14,422 bases of DNA from JBKHJZ01 sp046537875. Its GTDB lineage: Bacteria; Actinomycetota; Acidimicrobiia; Acidimicrobiales; VFJN01. Made by a program: the position numbers and the translations under genes. Below, piece by piece: positions 5,244 to 13,077 of the stretch. How positions within the stretch are numbered: position 1 is the stretch's first letter; each line of letters starts with the position of its first letter. The DNA lies in assembly GCA_046537875.1 (NCBI GenBank), contig JBKHJZ010000076.1, positions 1-14,422 of the forward strand. The letters run 5' to 3'. The notes beneath the pieces are model-generated. The model saw only the letters and a list, made by a program, of their open reading frames with translations. It had not been told where the DNA came from and made no database searches.

Positions 5244-6161
5244 ATGCGCCGCTCACCGCTGCTCGTCCTCTCACTGGTGCTGGTGGTCGCAGCCGCGTGC
5301 GGGGACACCGGCACGGGCTCGGCCGACGGCGGCGACGGCCCCATCATCGCGGTGACCACCGACGTCCTCGGCGACGTGGTCACCAACCTGGTCGGCGACC
5401 TCGCCACGGTGGCCGTGATCGTGCCCCCGGGATCGAGCCCCCACGAGTACCAGCCGTCGGCACGCCAGGCGGTGGCGCTGCGCGAGGCCGACGCCGTGGT
5501 GGTGAACGGCGCCGGCTTCGAGGAGGGCCTGCTGCCCGCGGTGGAGGGGGCCGAGGCCGACGGGGTGCCGACGATCGTGGCGATCGACGCGGTCTCGCCC
5601 CTCGGCGCCGAGGGGCCCGGCGAGCGCGATCCGCACTTCTTCACCGATCCGCGCCGCATGGCCGAGGCCGCGCAGCACATCGCCGACCGCCTCGCCGAGG
5701 AGATCCCGGACATCGCCAGGGACGAGCTGGCCCGCCGGGCCGACGAGTACGTCGACGAGCTCCGCGCCCTCGATGCGGAGGTCGACGAGCTGCTGGCCGG
5801 CGTCCCCGCCGCTCGCCGCCGGCTCGTCACCAGCCACGACCTCTTCGCCTACTTCGCCGACCGCTACGGCTTCGAGGTGGTCGGGACGCTCGTCGCCTCG
5901 GGCACGACCCAGGCGGAGCCGAGCGCCGCAGAGCTCGACAGGCTGGCCACGGTGATCGCCGAGGAGGGGATCCCGGCGATCTTCGTCGAGGCGACGGCAA
6001 CCGCCGACCTCGCCGGGACCGTGGCGGCCGAGGTCGGCCCCGACGTCGAGGTGGTCGAGCTCCACGGCGAGACCCTGGGCGGCGAGGGCTCGGCCGCGGC
6101 CACCTACGCCGGCGCCGTCCGCACCAACGCCGAGCGGATCGCCGAGGCCCTCGGTGGCTGA
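5244..6161 (+). CDS. znuA: Zinc ABC transporter substrate-binding lipoprotein
   Basis: A cluster A-I metal-binding protein that captures Zn(II) outside the membrane and hands it to ZnuB. Seen in the 305-residue product: a lipoprotein signal peptide with a lipobox ending at C19 (VAAAC), then a two-lobed fold with ligand positions H67 (SSPHEY), H131 (RDPHFFTDPRR), H198 (VTSHDLFAYFADRYG) and probably E276 (HGETLGG) in place of the usual Asp. The His-rich loop of enterobacterial ZnuA is absent. ATG 5244 is preferred over GTG 5226 because GAGG at 5235-5238 lies at good spacing and the signal peptide then starts MRRS. The stop overlaps the znuB start by 8 nt. Mn specificity is possible, but the context favours zinc. 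Confidence 0.92.
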   Translation: MRRSPLLVLSLVLVVAAACGDTGTGSADGGDGPIIAVTTDVLGDVVTNLVGDLATVAVIVPPGSSPHEYQPSARQAVALREADAVVVNGAGFEEGLLPAVEGAEADGVPTIVAIDAVSPLGAEGPGERDPHFFTDPRRMAEAAQHIADRLAEEIPDIARDELARRADEYVDELRALDAEVDELLAGVPAARRRLVTSHDLFAYFADRYGFEVVGTLVASGTTQAEPSAAELDRLATVIAEEGIPAIFVEATATADLAGTVAAEVGPDVEVVELHGETLGGEGSAAATYAGAVRTNAERIAEALGG

Positions 6162-7044
6162 CCCCGCCGTGGTGGCCCCCGTGCCGGCGGCCACCCTGAT
6201 CGGCTGGTTCACCGACGCCTTCTCCCCCGTGTTCATGCAGCGGGCGCTGGTGGCGGGCCTTCTCGCGGCGGCGGCGACGGCCGTGGTCGGCACCTGGGTG
6301 GTGCTGCGCGGGCTCACGTTCCTGGGCGATGCCCTCGCGCACGGCGTGATCCCGGGCCTGGCGCTGGCCGTGCTCTGGGGGTTCAGCCCGATCGCCGGCG
6401 CCCTCCTCGCCGCGCTGGTGATGACCGCTGCCGTCACGGTGGTCACCCAGCGGACGCGCGTCCGCGACGACACCGGCATCGGTCTGCTGTTCGTGGGGAT
6501 GCTGGCGCTCGGCGTCGTGATCATCTCGCGCTCGCAGAGCTTCGCCACCGACGTGACCTCGCTGCTGTTCGGCGAGGTTCTCGGGATCACGACATCGGAC
6601 ATCCGGGGCCAGGCGGTCGGTGCGGCGCTGGTGGTGCTCTCGTCGACCCTGCTCTACCGGCCGTTCATCGCCCTCACGTTCAACCGGGAGAAGGCGGCCA
6701 CGCTCGGCATGCGCCCCGGCGTGGCCCACGCGGTGATGCTGGCGCTGGTAGCCGTCGCGATCGTCACCTCGTTCGAGGCCATCGGCACGTTGCTGGTGTT
6801 CGGGCTGCTCATCGGGCCGCCGGCCACCGCGGGCCTGCTCGTCCGCCGGGTGCCGCTCGTGATGGCGGCTGCGGTCGCGCTCGGCGCAGCCACGGTGGTC
6901 GTCGGCCTCACGATCAGCTACCACCACGACACGGCCGGCGGCGCCACCATCGCGGGGCTCGCGGTTGCCGAGTTCTTCGTGGTGCTGGCCGCGCAGGAGG
7001 CGCTCCGGGCGGTACGCCTGATGCGCCACCGCACCGCCGTGTGA
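6154..7044 (+). CDS. znuB: Zinc ABC transporter permease (ABC-3 family)
   Basis: A 296-residue polytopic membrane permease through which the metal passes. The sequence shows a series of hydrophobic helices from about residue 30 to 285 and typical family segments: VLRGLTFLGDALAHGVIPG (50-68), the conserved GLLFVGMLALGVVI region and FEAIGTLLVFGLLIGPPATA in the C-terminal half. The GTG start lies inside the end of znuA (8-nt overlap), consistent with translational coupling. The last 131 nt are overlapped on the opposite strand by the reading frame of the metallophosphoesterase. znuB carries the conserved domain there, so it is the real gene in the overlap. Confidence 0.93.
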   Translation: MADPAVVAPVPAATLIGWFTDAFSPVFMQRALVAGLLAAAATAVVGTWVVLRGLTFLGDALAHGVIPGLALAVLWGFSPIAGALLAALVMTAAVTVVTQRTRVRDDTGIGLLFVGMLALGVVIISRSQSFATDVTSLLFGEVLGITTSDIRGQAVGAALVVLSSTLLYRPFIALTFNREKAATLGMRPGVAHAVMLALVAVAIVTSFEAIGTLLVFGLLIGPPATAGLLVRRVPLVMAAAVALGAATVVVGLTISYHHDTAGGATIAGLAVAEFFVVLAAQEALRAVRLMRHRTAV

Positions 7045-9082
7045 CGAGACGAGCGGCTCCGCCTCTACGTCCGGGCGTGTTCGCCCGGCCTCCGACCCGC
7101 GACGCCCCCGGGGGCGGCGTCGCGGGCGGCGCGGGAGCGCCCGCGGCACGGGCGTCGCCCGGCGGCGCGGGGTCGCTCCCCGCGTCTCCACCGCCCTCCG
7201 CCTCCTCGGCCAGCGGCGGCACCACGCGGCGTTCGATGGTGGCCCCGGCCTCCCCGAGACCCGTGACGGTCAGCCGGTCGTACGCGAGCAGGCGGTGCGT
7301 CGAGGCGTCGAGGTAGAGCACCGACGCCGCCAGCGGCTCCGGCTCGGCGCCCTGGAGCCCCCGCAGCCCGGCCCCGCCGGTCGAGCCCGCCACGAGCAGG
7401 ATGGTCGGCTCCTCCGACCGGCCCTCGTCGCCGGGGGTCCCCTCCCCCGAGGCCGCGTCACCCGCGGTCTGCTCGTCCCCGGCCGCGTCATCGCCGGCGG
7501 CATCGGCCCCGGTGACGTCATCCCCCGCCGCGTCGTCCCCGGTGGCGTCGTCCCCGGTCGCGTCCCCGGCCGCGTCGTCCCCGGTCTCGTCGGCGGTCTC
7601 GCCACCGGTGTCGCCGCCGCCGTCCCGCTGCCCGTCACCCGTCGTCCCGCCGCCGGGATCCTCGTCCCCAGGGTCCGCCGACTCGCCGAGCTCGCGCTCG
7701 CCGCCGCCCCCGGCGTCGGCATCGTCGTCGCCGGTGACGGGGTCGATCACGTCCTGGCGGGCGTCGTGGGTGTGCCCGGCGAGCACCAGGGGCACCAGCC
7801 CGCCCAGCTCCCGGGCCATGCGCTCGTCGTGCACGGCAACCACGTCCACGGGAGGCGGTGCGGCCGTGCGCAGGGCGTCGGCCACTGCCGGCGCCACCGC
7901 CTCCGCACGCTCCTTCTCGGGCTCGGCCGCCGACTCGGCGTCCTTGTCGGGCGTGTAGCGCGGGTCGCCGACGCCCCAGATCCGGACCCCGGCGACGGTC
8001 TCGGCCTCGCCGTCGAGCACGACCGTGTTGTCCTGCCCGGCCACGGCCGCCTGGACCGCCCGCGAGTCGTGGTTGCCCCGCACGTACACGTACGGCACGT
8101 CGAGCCGCCCGATCTCCTCCACGAACCGGGTCTCGAGGGTCGTCCCCCAGTCGGTGAGGTCGCCGGTGTCCACGATCGCGTCGACGGCGAACTGCTCGGA
8201 GACCTGCCGCATGAGGTCGAACGCCTGCGGGTTCAGGTGGACGTCGCTCACGTGCAGGATCCGGATGGTGTCGGCGGTGGGCGAGAAGGTCGGCAGGTTC
8301 TCGCCGGCGAGGTACAGGGTGGCGACGTTCTCGACGAGGTCGCTCAGCTGGACCCGGTACTCGCCGTAGCGGTCGATCACGGTCTCGATGTCGCCGACCG
8401 CCCGGGGCGCCATCGTGAGCAGGCCCGTGTACCGGGGCTCGGCCACCGCGTCGGCGTCGAAGGTGACCGCGGTCCCGGCCCCGACCGCCGACACCAGCAG
8501 CGCACCCACCGCGCCACCGGCCACGGCAGACTCCCACCGCACGCGTGCGACGAGGGCACCGATCGCGCCGCCGGCCACGCCGAGCAGGGCGCAGCGCAGC
8601 GCCAGGTCCGCCAGCCCCTCCCGCACCTCGGCGGCCACCTCGTCGCCGATCGTCTCGACCGATGTCGGGTCACCGGCGATGCGCTCGGCGGCTGCGACAC
8701 CGATCTCGTCGACCCTGACGTCGAGAGCCAGCGGCCAGTCGTGGGTGTCGAGCTCGATGCTGCCGAGCGGGGCGAGGCGCACGAGCGAGTAGCCGTGGAA
8801 CGAGGGGCGGACCGAGAACGTCGTCTCGAACGGCCCGACCGTCGCCCCCACCCGTCCGGCGACCACGACGGCCAGCACGGCACCGGCGACCGCGAAGGCG
8901 GCGACTCGCAGCCGCGGCAGCCACGCCGGGGCGTGGCGACGCCATCGCGCCGCCATGACCTCGCGCAGGCGCGGTCGGCCTGTGTCGCTCACGGCCGCGC
9001 CCCGGCCGGCCCCGGCGCTCTCGTCGCCGGCGGCCTCGGCGGGCGCTGCCTCCTGGCGAGCGTCGGCTGCCGTCCGGTCCAT
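6914..9082 (-). CDS. Membrane-anchored metallophosphoesterase with acidic Gly-Asp repeat insertion
   Basis: A calcineurin-like phosphoesterase of unknown substrate, 722 residues as read. It has a disordered N-terminus (1-50), TM1 about 57-77, a domain about 80-155, TM2 about 160-180, TM3 about 185-206, and a catalytic domain with all core motifs: DVH 280-282, GDL 307-309 with D305, GNHD 336-339, H418 (AVHDER) and GHTH 436-439. Between GHTH and the next strand (TILLVAGSTGGAGLRG, 560-575) is an insertion of about 110 residues rich in Gly, Asp, Ala and Thr. Conserved-looking sequence ends near residue 622. The last ~100 residues are Pro/Ala/Arg/Gly low complexity, and the final 43 codons lie antisense to znuB, so the natural protein end is uncertain. 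Topology suggests an exposed phosphoesterase domain beyond TM3. Confidence 0.85.
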   Translation of the reverse strand: MDRTAADARQEAAPAEAAGDESAGAGRGAAVSDTGRPRLREVMAARWRRHAPAWLPRLRVAAFAVAGAVLAVVVAGRVGATVGPFETTFSVRPSFHGYSLVRLAPLGSIELDTHDWPLALDVRVDEIGVAAAERIAGDPTSVETIGDEVAAEVREGLADLALRCALLGVAGGAIGALVARVRWESAVAGGAVGALLVSAVGAGTAVTFDADAVAEPRYTGLLTMAPRAVGDIETVIDRYGEYRVQLSDLVENVATLYLAGENLPTFSPTADTIRILHVSDVHLNPQAFDLMRQVSEQFAVDAIVDTGDLTDWGTTLETRFVEEIGRLDVPYVYVRGNHDSRAVQAAVAGQDNTVVLDGEAETVAGVRIWGVGDPRYTPDKDAESAAEPEKERAEAVAPAVADALRTAAPPPVDVVAVHDERMARELGGLVPLVLAGHTHDARQDVIDPVTGDDDADAGGGGERELGESADPGDEDPGGGTTGDGQRDGGGDTGGETADETGDDAAGDATGDDATGDDAAGDDVTGADAAGDDAAGDEQTAGDAASGEGTPGDEGRSEEPTILLVAGSTGGAGLRGLQGAEPEPLAASVLYLDASTHRLLAYDRLTVTGLGEAGATIERRVVPPLAEEAEGGGDAGSDPAPPGDARAAGAPAPPATPPPGASRVGGRANTPGRRGGAARLVTRRCGGASGVPPGAPPARPAPRRTRQPRAPRWWRRRPCRGGS
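7460..7594 (-). repeat. Tandem Gly-Asp-Asp coding repeat in the phosphoesterase
   Basis: Residues 497-541 consist of imperfect 5-residue units such as DDATG, DDAAG and DDVTG; the DNA reads as repeats around GTCGTCCCCGG at 15-bp steps. It forms the core of a wider acidic insertion (about residues 447-557, 7412-7744). It looks like a flexible linker or a low-affinity cation-binding loop, and its length probably varies between strains. Confidence 0.7.
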
Positions 9083-9181
9083 GGCACGAGCCTGCCCGCT
9101 CCCGGCGGAGATGACGCATCCGGGTGCCGGAATCCCTTCGCTCCGTCACGGGCCGATCGGTTGCCCGCCACCGGGTGCGGG

Positions 9182-9187
9182 TAGGCG
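9182..9187 (+). promoter_or_regulatory. Candidate -10 element for a leaderless acyl-CoA dehydrogenase transcript
   Basis: TAGGCG ends 6 nt before the ATG at 9194, and no Shine-Dalgarno is present. The arrangement matches leaderless genes common in actinobacteria, but no -35 was identified and the hexamer lacks the final T. Confidence 0.3.
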
Positions 9188-9193
9188 TGCGGC

Positions 9194-10990
9194 ATGGCTG
9201 CGGAGGATGCCGGCGGCGGCGAGCCGCCGTCCCTGGTCCGCTCACTGTTCCTCGGGCGCATCGACGACGACCTCGCGGTTCCCTTCCCCCGGCTCGCCGG
9301 TGGCGAGCGGTCGCAGGTCGATCAGCTGATCGACAACCTCCGTTCCTACTGCGCCGAGCACTACGACCCCCACCGGATCGAGGCCGAGCGCTGGGTACCC
9401 GACCGGGTGCTGCGCGACCTGGGTGAGATGGGGCTGCTCGGCCTCTACGTGCCCGAGCGCTACGGGGGCAGGGGGCTGTCGCAGACCGGCTACTGCACGG
9501 TGTTCGACGCGGTCGGCCAAATCGACGCCACGCTCGCCGTGGTCCTCGGCGTCCACCAGTCGATCGGCTACAAGGGCATCCACCTGTTCGGAACCGACGA
9601 GCAGAAGGAGCGGTTCCTCCCCGGGCTGGCCACCGGCCGGACGCTCGCCGCGTACGCGCTGACCGAGACCGGGGCCGGCTCCGACGCCTACCACCTCGAG
9701 ACCCGGGCCCGGCGCCAGCCCGACGGCAGCTACCGGCTCGACGGCGAGAAGCGCTACATCGGCAACGGCAGCCGGGCCGACGTGCTCACCGTGTTCGCCC
9801 GCACCGACGAGGGGGCGCACGTGGCGCTGCTCGTCGAGTCGGGCATGGAGGGCTTCGAGGTCGGCGGGCGCTTCGACACCATGGGGCTGGCCGGCAACGA
9901 CCTGCGGCGGCTGCGCTTCCGCAACGTGCACGTGCCCGCGGCCAACGTGCTGGGCGAGGAGGGCGACGGCTTCCGCATCGCCACCGAGGTGCTGAACAAC
10001 GGGCGCATGTCGCTCGGCTCCGGCAGCACCGGCGCGGTGCGCCACCTGCTGGCCCTCACCACCGAACACGTGCGCGCCCGGCGGCAGTTCGACCGGCCGC
10101 TGGCCGAGTTCGAGCTCGTGCGCCACAAGGTCGCCTGGATGACCTCGTACCTCTACGGCATGGAAGCGATGGGCTACCTCACCACCGGGCTCGTCGACCG
10201 GGGCGCCACCGACTACCGGATCGAGTCCGCGCTCGTGAAGGTCGCCGGCACCGAGTTCCTCTGGTACGCGGCCAACCGGGCCTTCCAGCTGGCCGGCGGC
10301 CACGCATACATGCGGGACGCGCCGTACGAGAAGATCCTGCGCGACATCCGCATCTTCCCGATCTTCGAGGGCGCCAACGACGTCATGCGCCTGTTCGTGG
10401 CGCTCCAGGGCCTCAAGGCGGTGGCCGACGAGGTGGAGGACCTCGCCGACATCGACGTCCGCGAGCCGTTCCAGGCGATCGGCACGCTGGTGAGCTACCT
10501 GGGGGGTCGGGTGCAGCGACGGCTCACCCCCGACCGGGTCGAGGGCGCCCATCCACGGTTGGCCGACCGGGCCGAGGCGGTGAGCGGGCAGGTGTACGAC
10601 CTGCGGGCTGCGGCGGAGGGGCTGCTCCGCCGGCACGGCGCGGGGGTTCAGGAGCAGCAGGGCCAGCTGAAGCGCCTGGCCCACGCCGCCCTCGACATCT
10701 ACGCCCAGGTCGCCACCGTGTCGCGCGCCTCGACCGCGCTGGCGGCCAGCCCGGCCCTCACCCCCGCGGCCGCGGGAACGGACGGGCCGGAGGCCGAGGC
10801 GGGGCCCTCCGCCGACGGCGAGGCCGCCACACCCTCGGCCGGCGACGAGGCGTTCGTCGCCGATGTGTTCTGCCGGCGGGCCGAGGCCAGGACCCGGCGC
10901 TGGCTCGACCAGCTGGACACCAACGACGACGCCGCCATGGGCGCGATAGCCGACGTCGCGTTCCGGGGCGGCTTCGGAGTGCCCACCTGA
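9194..10990 (+). CDS. Acyl-CoA dehydrogenase, VLCAD/ACAD9-like
   Basis: An FAD-dependent enzyme that introduces the 2,3-double bond in acyl-CoA, the first step of beta-oxidation. In the 598-residue product the N-terminal helical domain covers about 40-150, the FAD/substrate motif YALTETGAGSDA is at 154-165, the beta-domain extends to about 255, and the C-terminal helical domain includes the RRQFDRPLAEFELVRHK stretch (296-312), AFQLAGGHAYMRD (363-375) and the catalytic base E392 in FEGANDVMRLF. It is about 200 residues longer than short/medium-chain enzymes; the added C-terminal domain (about 410-598) is as in VLCAD and ACAD9, which act on long chains. An Ala/Gly/Glu-rich segment at about 520-552 looks like a disordered insertion in that domain. 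The gene stands alone, divergent from the phosphoesterase across 111 bp. Confidence 0.92.
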   Translation: MAAEDAGGGEPPSLVRSLFLGRIDDDLAVPFPRLAGGERSQVDQLIDNLRSYCAEHYDPHRIEAERWVPDRVLRDLGEMGLLGLYVPERYGGRGLSQTGYCTVFDAVGQIDATLAVVLGVHQSIGYKGIHLFGTDEQKERFLPGLATGRTLAAYALTETGAGSDAYHLETRARRQPDGSYRLDGEKRYIGNGSRADVLTVFARTDEGAHVALLVESGMEGFEVGGRFDTMGLAGNDLRRLRFRNVHVPAANVLGEEGDGFRIATEVLNNGRMSLGSGSTGAVRHLLALTTEHVRARRQFDRPLAEFELVRHKVAWMTSYLYGMEAMGYLTTGLVDRGATDYRIESALVKVAGTEFLWYAANRAFQLAGGHAYMRDAPYEKILRDIRIFPIFEGANDVMRLFVALQGLKAVADEVEDLADIDVREPFQAIGTLVSYLGGRVQRRLTPDRVEGAHPRLADRAEAVSGQVYDLRAAAEGLLRRHGAGVQEQQGQLKRLAHAALDIYAQVATVSRASTALAASPALTPAAAGTDGPEAEAGPSADGEAATPSAGDEAFVADVFCRRAEARTRRWLDQLDTNDDAAMGAIADVAFRGGFGVPT

Positions 10991-11082
10991 GCGCCCGATC
11001 CCGCAGCCACCCGTGCGACCCCGGTTCGGCGGGATGGACGAACGCACGCATCCGCGCGTCGACCCGAGACGGCGCGGCGGTC

Positions 11083-11100
11083 GGCGTCCCACGTGACGCC
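11083..11100. repeat. Short inverted repeat upstream of the EamA permease
   Basis: Perfect 6-bp arms GGCGTC/GACGCC enclose a 6-bp centre, 39 bp before the GTG start. It could be an operator or a weak terminator for the upstream dehydrogenase gene. In DNA this GC-rich, chance is a serious alternative. Confidence 0.25.
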
Positions 11101-11126
11101 GGGTGAGCACCGTGCCGGGGAGCCGC

Positions 11127-11132
11127 CACACT
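11127..11132 (+). promoter_or_regulatory. Candidate -10 element for leaderless EamA permease
   Basis: CACACT is followed by 7 nt and the GTG start at 11140; there is no Shine-Dalgarno. The spacing equals that of TACACC in front of the CoA-transferase gene. Confidence 0.3.
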
Positions 11133-11139
11133 GGCGTCC

Positions 11140-12129
11140 GTGACCCTGCGTGCGACCCCTCACCTGCGCGGCGTTGCCCTGGCTGCAGGCGGCACCCTCT
11201 GCCTCGTCCCCGACGCGACGCTCATCCGGCTCGCCGACGCCGACGACATCACGGTGGTGTTCTGGCGGTCGCTGTTCGTGGGGATCACGCTCACGGCCGT
11301 CACCACCCGCCGCCACCGCGGGGAGGTGCGGGCGGCCTACCGGGCCATCGGGCCCCCCGGAATCGCCGTCGCGATGGCGTGGGGCATCGCGCTGGTGCTC
11401 TTCGTCGTGTCGATCAACAACACCGCCGTGGCCAACACGCTGGTGATCCTGGCCACCGCTCCGTTCTGGGCGGCGCTCGCGACCCGCGTGCTCGTGGGCG
11501 AGGCCATCAGGACGCGCACGCTTCTGGCGATGGTGGCCGCCTTCGCCGGCGTGCTGGTCACGTTCGCCGGCCGGTCGGAGGTCGGCGGCCTCGGCGGGAA
11601 CATCGCGGCGGTCGGCGTGGCGGTCGCCCTCGGCACCAACCTCACCGTGATCCGCCGGGCGGGCGGCGTCGACATGCTCCCGGCCATCTCGCTGGCCGGC
11701 TTCGTCGCGGCGGCGCTGACCCTGCCCGCCGCCTGGCCGGTCGGGATGAGCGCCCACGACTTCGCGGTCGTCGGAGCGATGGGGCTGGTGTTCGTCCCGG
11801 CCGCGTTCTCGTTGCTCGCGCTCGGCACCCGCTACCTGCCCTCGCCCGAGGTGAGCCTGCTGATGCTGCTCGAGACCGTGTTCGGGCCGCTGGTGGCCTG
11901 GGCGGTGGTGGGCGAGGCGCCGCCGGGCGCCGCCGCCGTGGGCGGTGCGGTGGTGGTGGTGGCCCTGGCGCTGCACTCCTGGCGGGGGCTGCGCGAGGAG
12001 CGTGCCCGCCACCTCGCGCCCGCCGGCGGAGCGCCGGGGCCACCGCCGGAGCCCGGCGGGCCCGCACCGGCCGGTCGGTGCTCCGGCCCCGATCCGACGC
12101 TCGGCGGGGCGGCCGCCGGTCCGCCGTGA
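11140..12129 (+). CDS. EamA/DMT-superfamily membrane transporter
   Basis: A 329-residue drug/metabolite-type permease with about ten hydrophobic helices in two EamA repeats (about 10-145 and 155-285). Family features seen are FWRSLFVGITL near helix 2, the VVSINNTAVANTLVILATAPFWAAL segment that closes repeat 1 (contains the usual A-x-A/P-F pattern), and YLPSPEVSLLMLLETVFGPLVAWAVVGE in repeat 2. DMT permeases export or import amino acids, nucleosides or other small metabolites; the substrate cannot be told. The C-terminal ~45 residues are Pro/Gly/Ala-rich and probably cytoplasmic. It starts with GTG and appears leaderless. It converges with the ChaB gene with a 47-bp gap in which I see no clear terminator. 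Confidence 0.88.
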   Translation: MTLRATPHLRGVALAAGGTLCLVPDATLIRLADADDITVVFWRSLFVGITLTAVTTRRHRGEVRAAYRAIGPPGIAVAMAWGIALVLFVVSINNTAVANTLVILATAPFWAALATRVLVGEAIRTRTLLAMVAAFAGVLVTFAGRSEVGGLGGNIAAVGVAVALGTNLTVIRRAGGVDMLPAISLAGFVAAALTLPAAWPVGMSAHDFAVVGAMGLVFVPAAFSLLALGTRYLPSPEVSLLMLLETVFGPLVAWAVVGEAPPGAAAVGGAVVVVALALHSWRGLREERARHLAPAGGAPGPPPEPGGPAPAGRCSGPDPTLGGAAAGPP

Positions 12130-12176
12130 GCCTCCCCGGTTGCCGCGCCGAGCGGTCCGGGCTCAGCGCTCTGTGT

Positions 12177-12560
12177 TCAGCCCTCGGCGCGGGAGACCGC
12201 CCGAGCGAGCTCCATCTTGTTCATCTTCGAGCGACCGGAGACGCCCGCGCGCTTGGCGCGCTCGTAGAGCTCCTCGCGCGTGTGCCCCTCGACATCGACG
12301 CCGCCCGCCGTCCGGCCGCCGCTCCGTCCCCGCCCCCGCTTGGCCCGCGGGTCGGACGGCCCCTTGCGCTTCTTCGGCTCCCAGTGGTCGCCGACCTTCT
12401 CGAAGCTGTGCTTGAGCGCGGCGTACGCCGTCTGGTGGGCCCGCCGCTCGCTGCTGTACTGCTCGTGCGCCGAGTCGAGGGCCTCGGCGAACGTCCGCTG
12501 CGCCTTGGCCGACGAGCGACGGATCGTGTCGGGCAGGTCCTGCTTCCGTGTCCGTGGCAT
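12177..12560 (-). CDS. ChaB-domain protein with C-terminal Rho_N-like domain
   Basis: A small basic protein of 127 residues. Residues 1-62 match the ChaB family (PRTRKQDLPDTIRRSSAKAQ, then AHEQYSS and AAYALKHSFEKVGDHW-like sequence), named after an E. coli cation-transport regulator whose biochemical role is not settled. A basic linker (63-85) leads to residues 92-125, which fit a Rho_N/SAP-like helical motif (LYERAKRAGVSGRSKMNKMEL) known for nucleic-acid binding. The ATG at 12560 is chosen because GAGGAGGT lies 4 nt upstream and the ChaB domain starts there; the longer open frame to 12638 adds only Arg/Pro low complexity. It is followed upstream by a YtxH-like gene on the same strand, 95 bp away, so a shared stress-related transcript is possible. 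Confidence 0.85.
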   Translation of the reverse strand: MPRTRKQDLPDTIRRSSAKAQRTFAEALDSAHEQYSSERRAHQTAYAALKHSFEKVGDHWEPKKRKGPSDPRAKRGRGRSGGRTAGGVDVEGHTREELYERAKRAGVSGRSKMNKMELARAVSRAEG

Positions 12561-12564
12561 GGGC

Positions 12565-12572
12565 ACCTCCTC
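12565..12572 (-). promoter_or_regulatory. Strong ribosome-binding site of the ChaB gene
   Basis: On the minus strand GAGGAGGT lies 4 nt before ATG 12560, the best Shine-Dalgarno in the window. It fixes the start 26 codons downstream of the longest open frame and implies high translation. Confidence 0.75.
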
Positions 12573-12655
12573 GTGCCGGCGGGGTGGACGGGGGGTCGAC
12601 CTGCGGGCGTGCCGGCCCCGCCGGGGCGGGATCGGCACGCCCGGGACGTGGACCG

Positions 12656-12973
12656 CTAGGTGGACGAGCCGGCCTGTGCGGGCGCCTGCCCGCCGGACGC
12701 CTCCGCCGGCTTCTTCCCGGAACCCGGCTCGGTCTCGACCGTCCCGGCGATCGCATCCGCGGCCACGTCCGCGCCGGCGACCAGCCGGCTCTCCACCGCA
12801 TCGCCGATCCGGCGGGCGTCGCGGGTCACGGTCTCGCTCACGTGCTGCACCCGCGGGTTCTCACGGATGCGTTGCACGACCTCCTCCAGCTGGCGCCGGC
12901 GCTCCTCGTTGGACATGCTCGCCGCCCAGTACCCGGCCGCCAGGCCCACTGCTAGCCCGAGTTTGAATCTCAT
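12656..12973 (-). CDS. YtxH-like small membrane-anchored protein
   Basis: A 105-residue protein of unknown role. It begins MRFKLGLAVGLAAGYWAAS, a short N-terminal hydrophobic segment with GxxxG spacing typical of YtxH/DUF-type small proteins, followed by a charged amphipathic helix (about 20-75: SNEERRRQLEEVVQRIRENP) and a Gly/Pro/Ala/Ser-rich disordered tail. It has a single membrane anchor and no catalytic motif. The start at 12973 is preferred to 13006 because the hydrophobic segment then begins at the N-terminus, and GGGGA lies about 6 nt upstream. TACGGG 6 nt before the start could instead be a leaderless -10. It is divergent from the CoA-transferase gene and 95 bp upstream of the ChaB gene on the same strand. 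Confidence 0.7.
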   Translation of the reverse strand: MRFKLGLAVGLAAGYWAASMSNEERRRQLEEVVQRIRENPRVQHVSETVTRDARRIGDAVESRLVAGADVAADAIAGTVETEPGSGKKPAEASGGQAPAQAGSST

Positions 12974-13064
12974 GCGGTCCCCGTACCCGTGATCGCCGTC
13001 GAACATTCAGGCTTCGCCGTTGCGAGCCCGTGGCCGGGGGCGCGCGGCGCCGTCCGCGGGCGGG

Positions 13065-13070
13065 TACACC
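13065..13070 (+). promoter_or_regulatory. Candidate -10 element for leaderless CoA-transferase transcript
   Basis: TACACC is followed by 7 nt and ATG 13078, with no Shine-Dalgarno. It supports the start at 13078 over the in-frame GTG at 13030, whose extra 16 codons are Arg/Gly-rich and would span the promoter. Confidence 0.4.
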
Positions 13071-13077
13071 GGTGCGC

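Noticed and set aside
4276..5274. Long minus-strand frame of 332 codons over znuC
   Set aside because: It is Arg/Pro/Gly-rich shadow reading in another frame of znuC, which carries all ABC ATPase motifs.
5271..7191. Long minus-strand frames antisense to znuA and znuB
   Set aside because: They have no domain motifs and extreme composition; they mirror the third-position GC bias of the two transporter genes.
7460..7594. Regular short repeats considered as a CRISPR array
   Set aside because: Units step at 15 bp with no spacers and keep an open frame of Gly-Asp-Asp repeats within a real gene.
7295..9184. 629-codon plus-strand frame opposite the metallophosphoesterase
   Set aside because: It has no recognisable motif and is rich in Arg/Gly/Val/His, typical of an antisense shadow; the minus strand carries the complete catalytic motifs.
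9242..11131. 629-codon minus-strand frame opposite the acyl-CoA dehydrogenase
   Set aside because: Antisense shadow; the plus strand holds the FAD and catalytic Glu motifs.
10991..11139. Search for a gene or RNA in the gap before the EamA permease
   Set aside because: Only a 6-bp inverted repeat and a -10-like hexamer were found; no start with ribosome site or conserved RNA fold was seen.
13030..13077. GTG at 13030 as the CoA-transferase start
   Set aside because: The added 16 residues are Arg/Gly low complexity and overlap the likely promoter; the family start fits ATG 13078.
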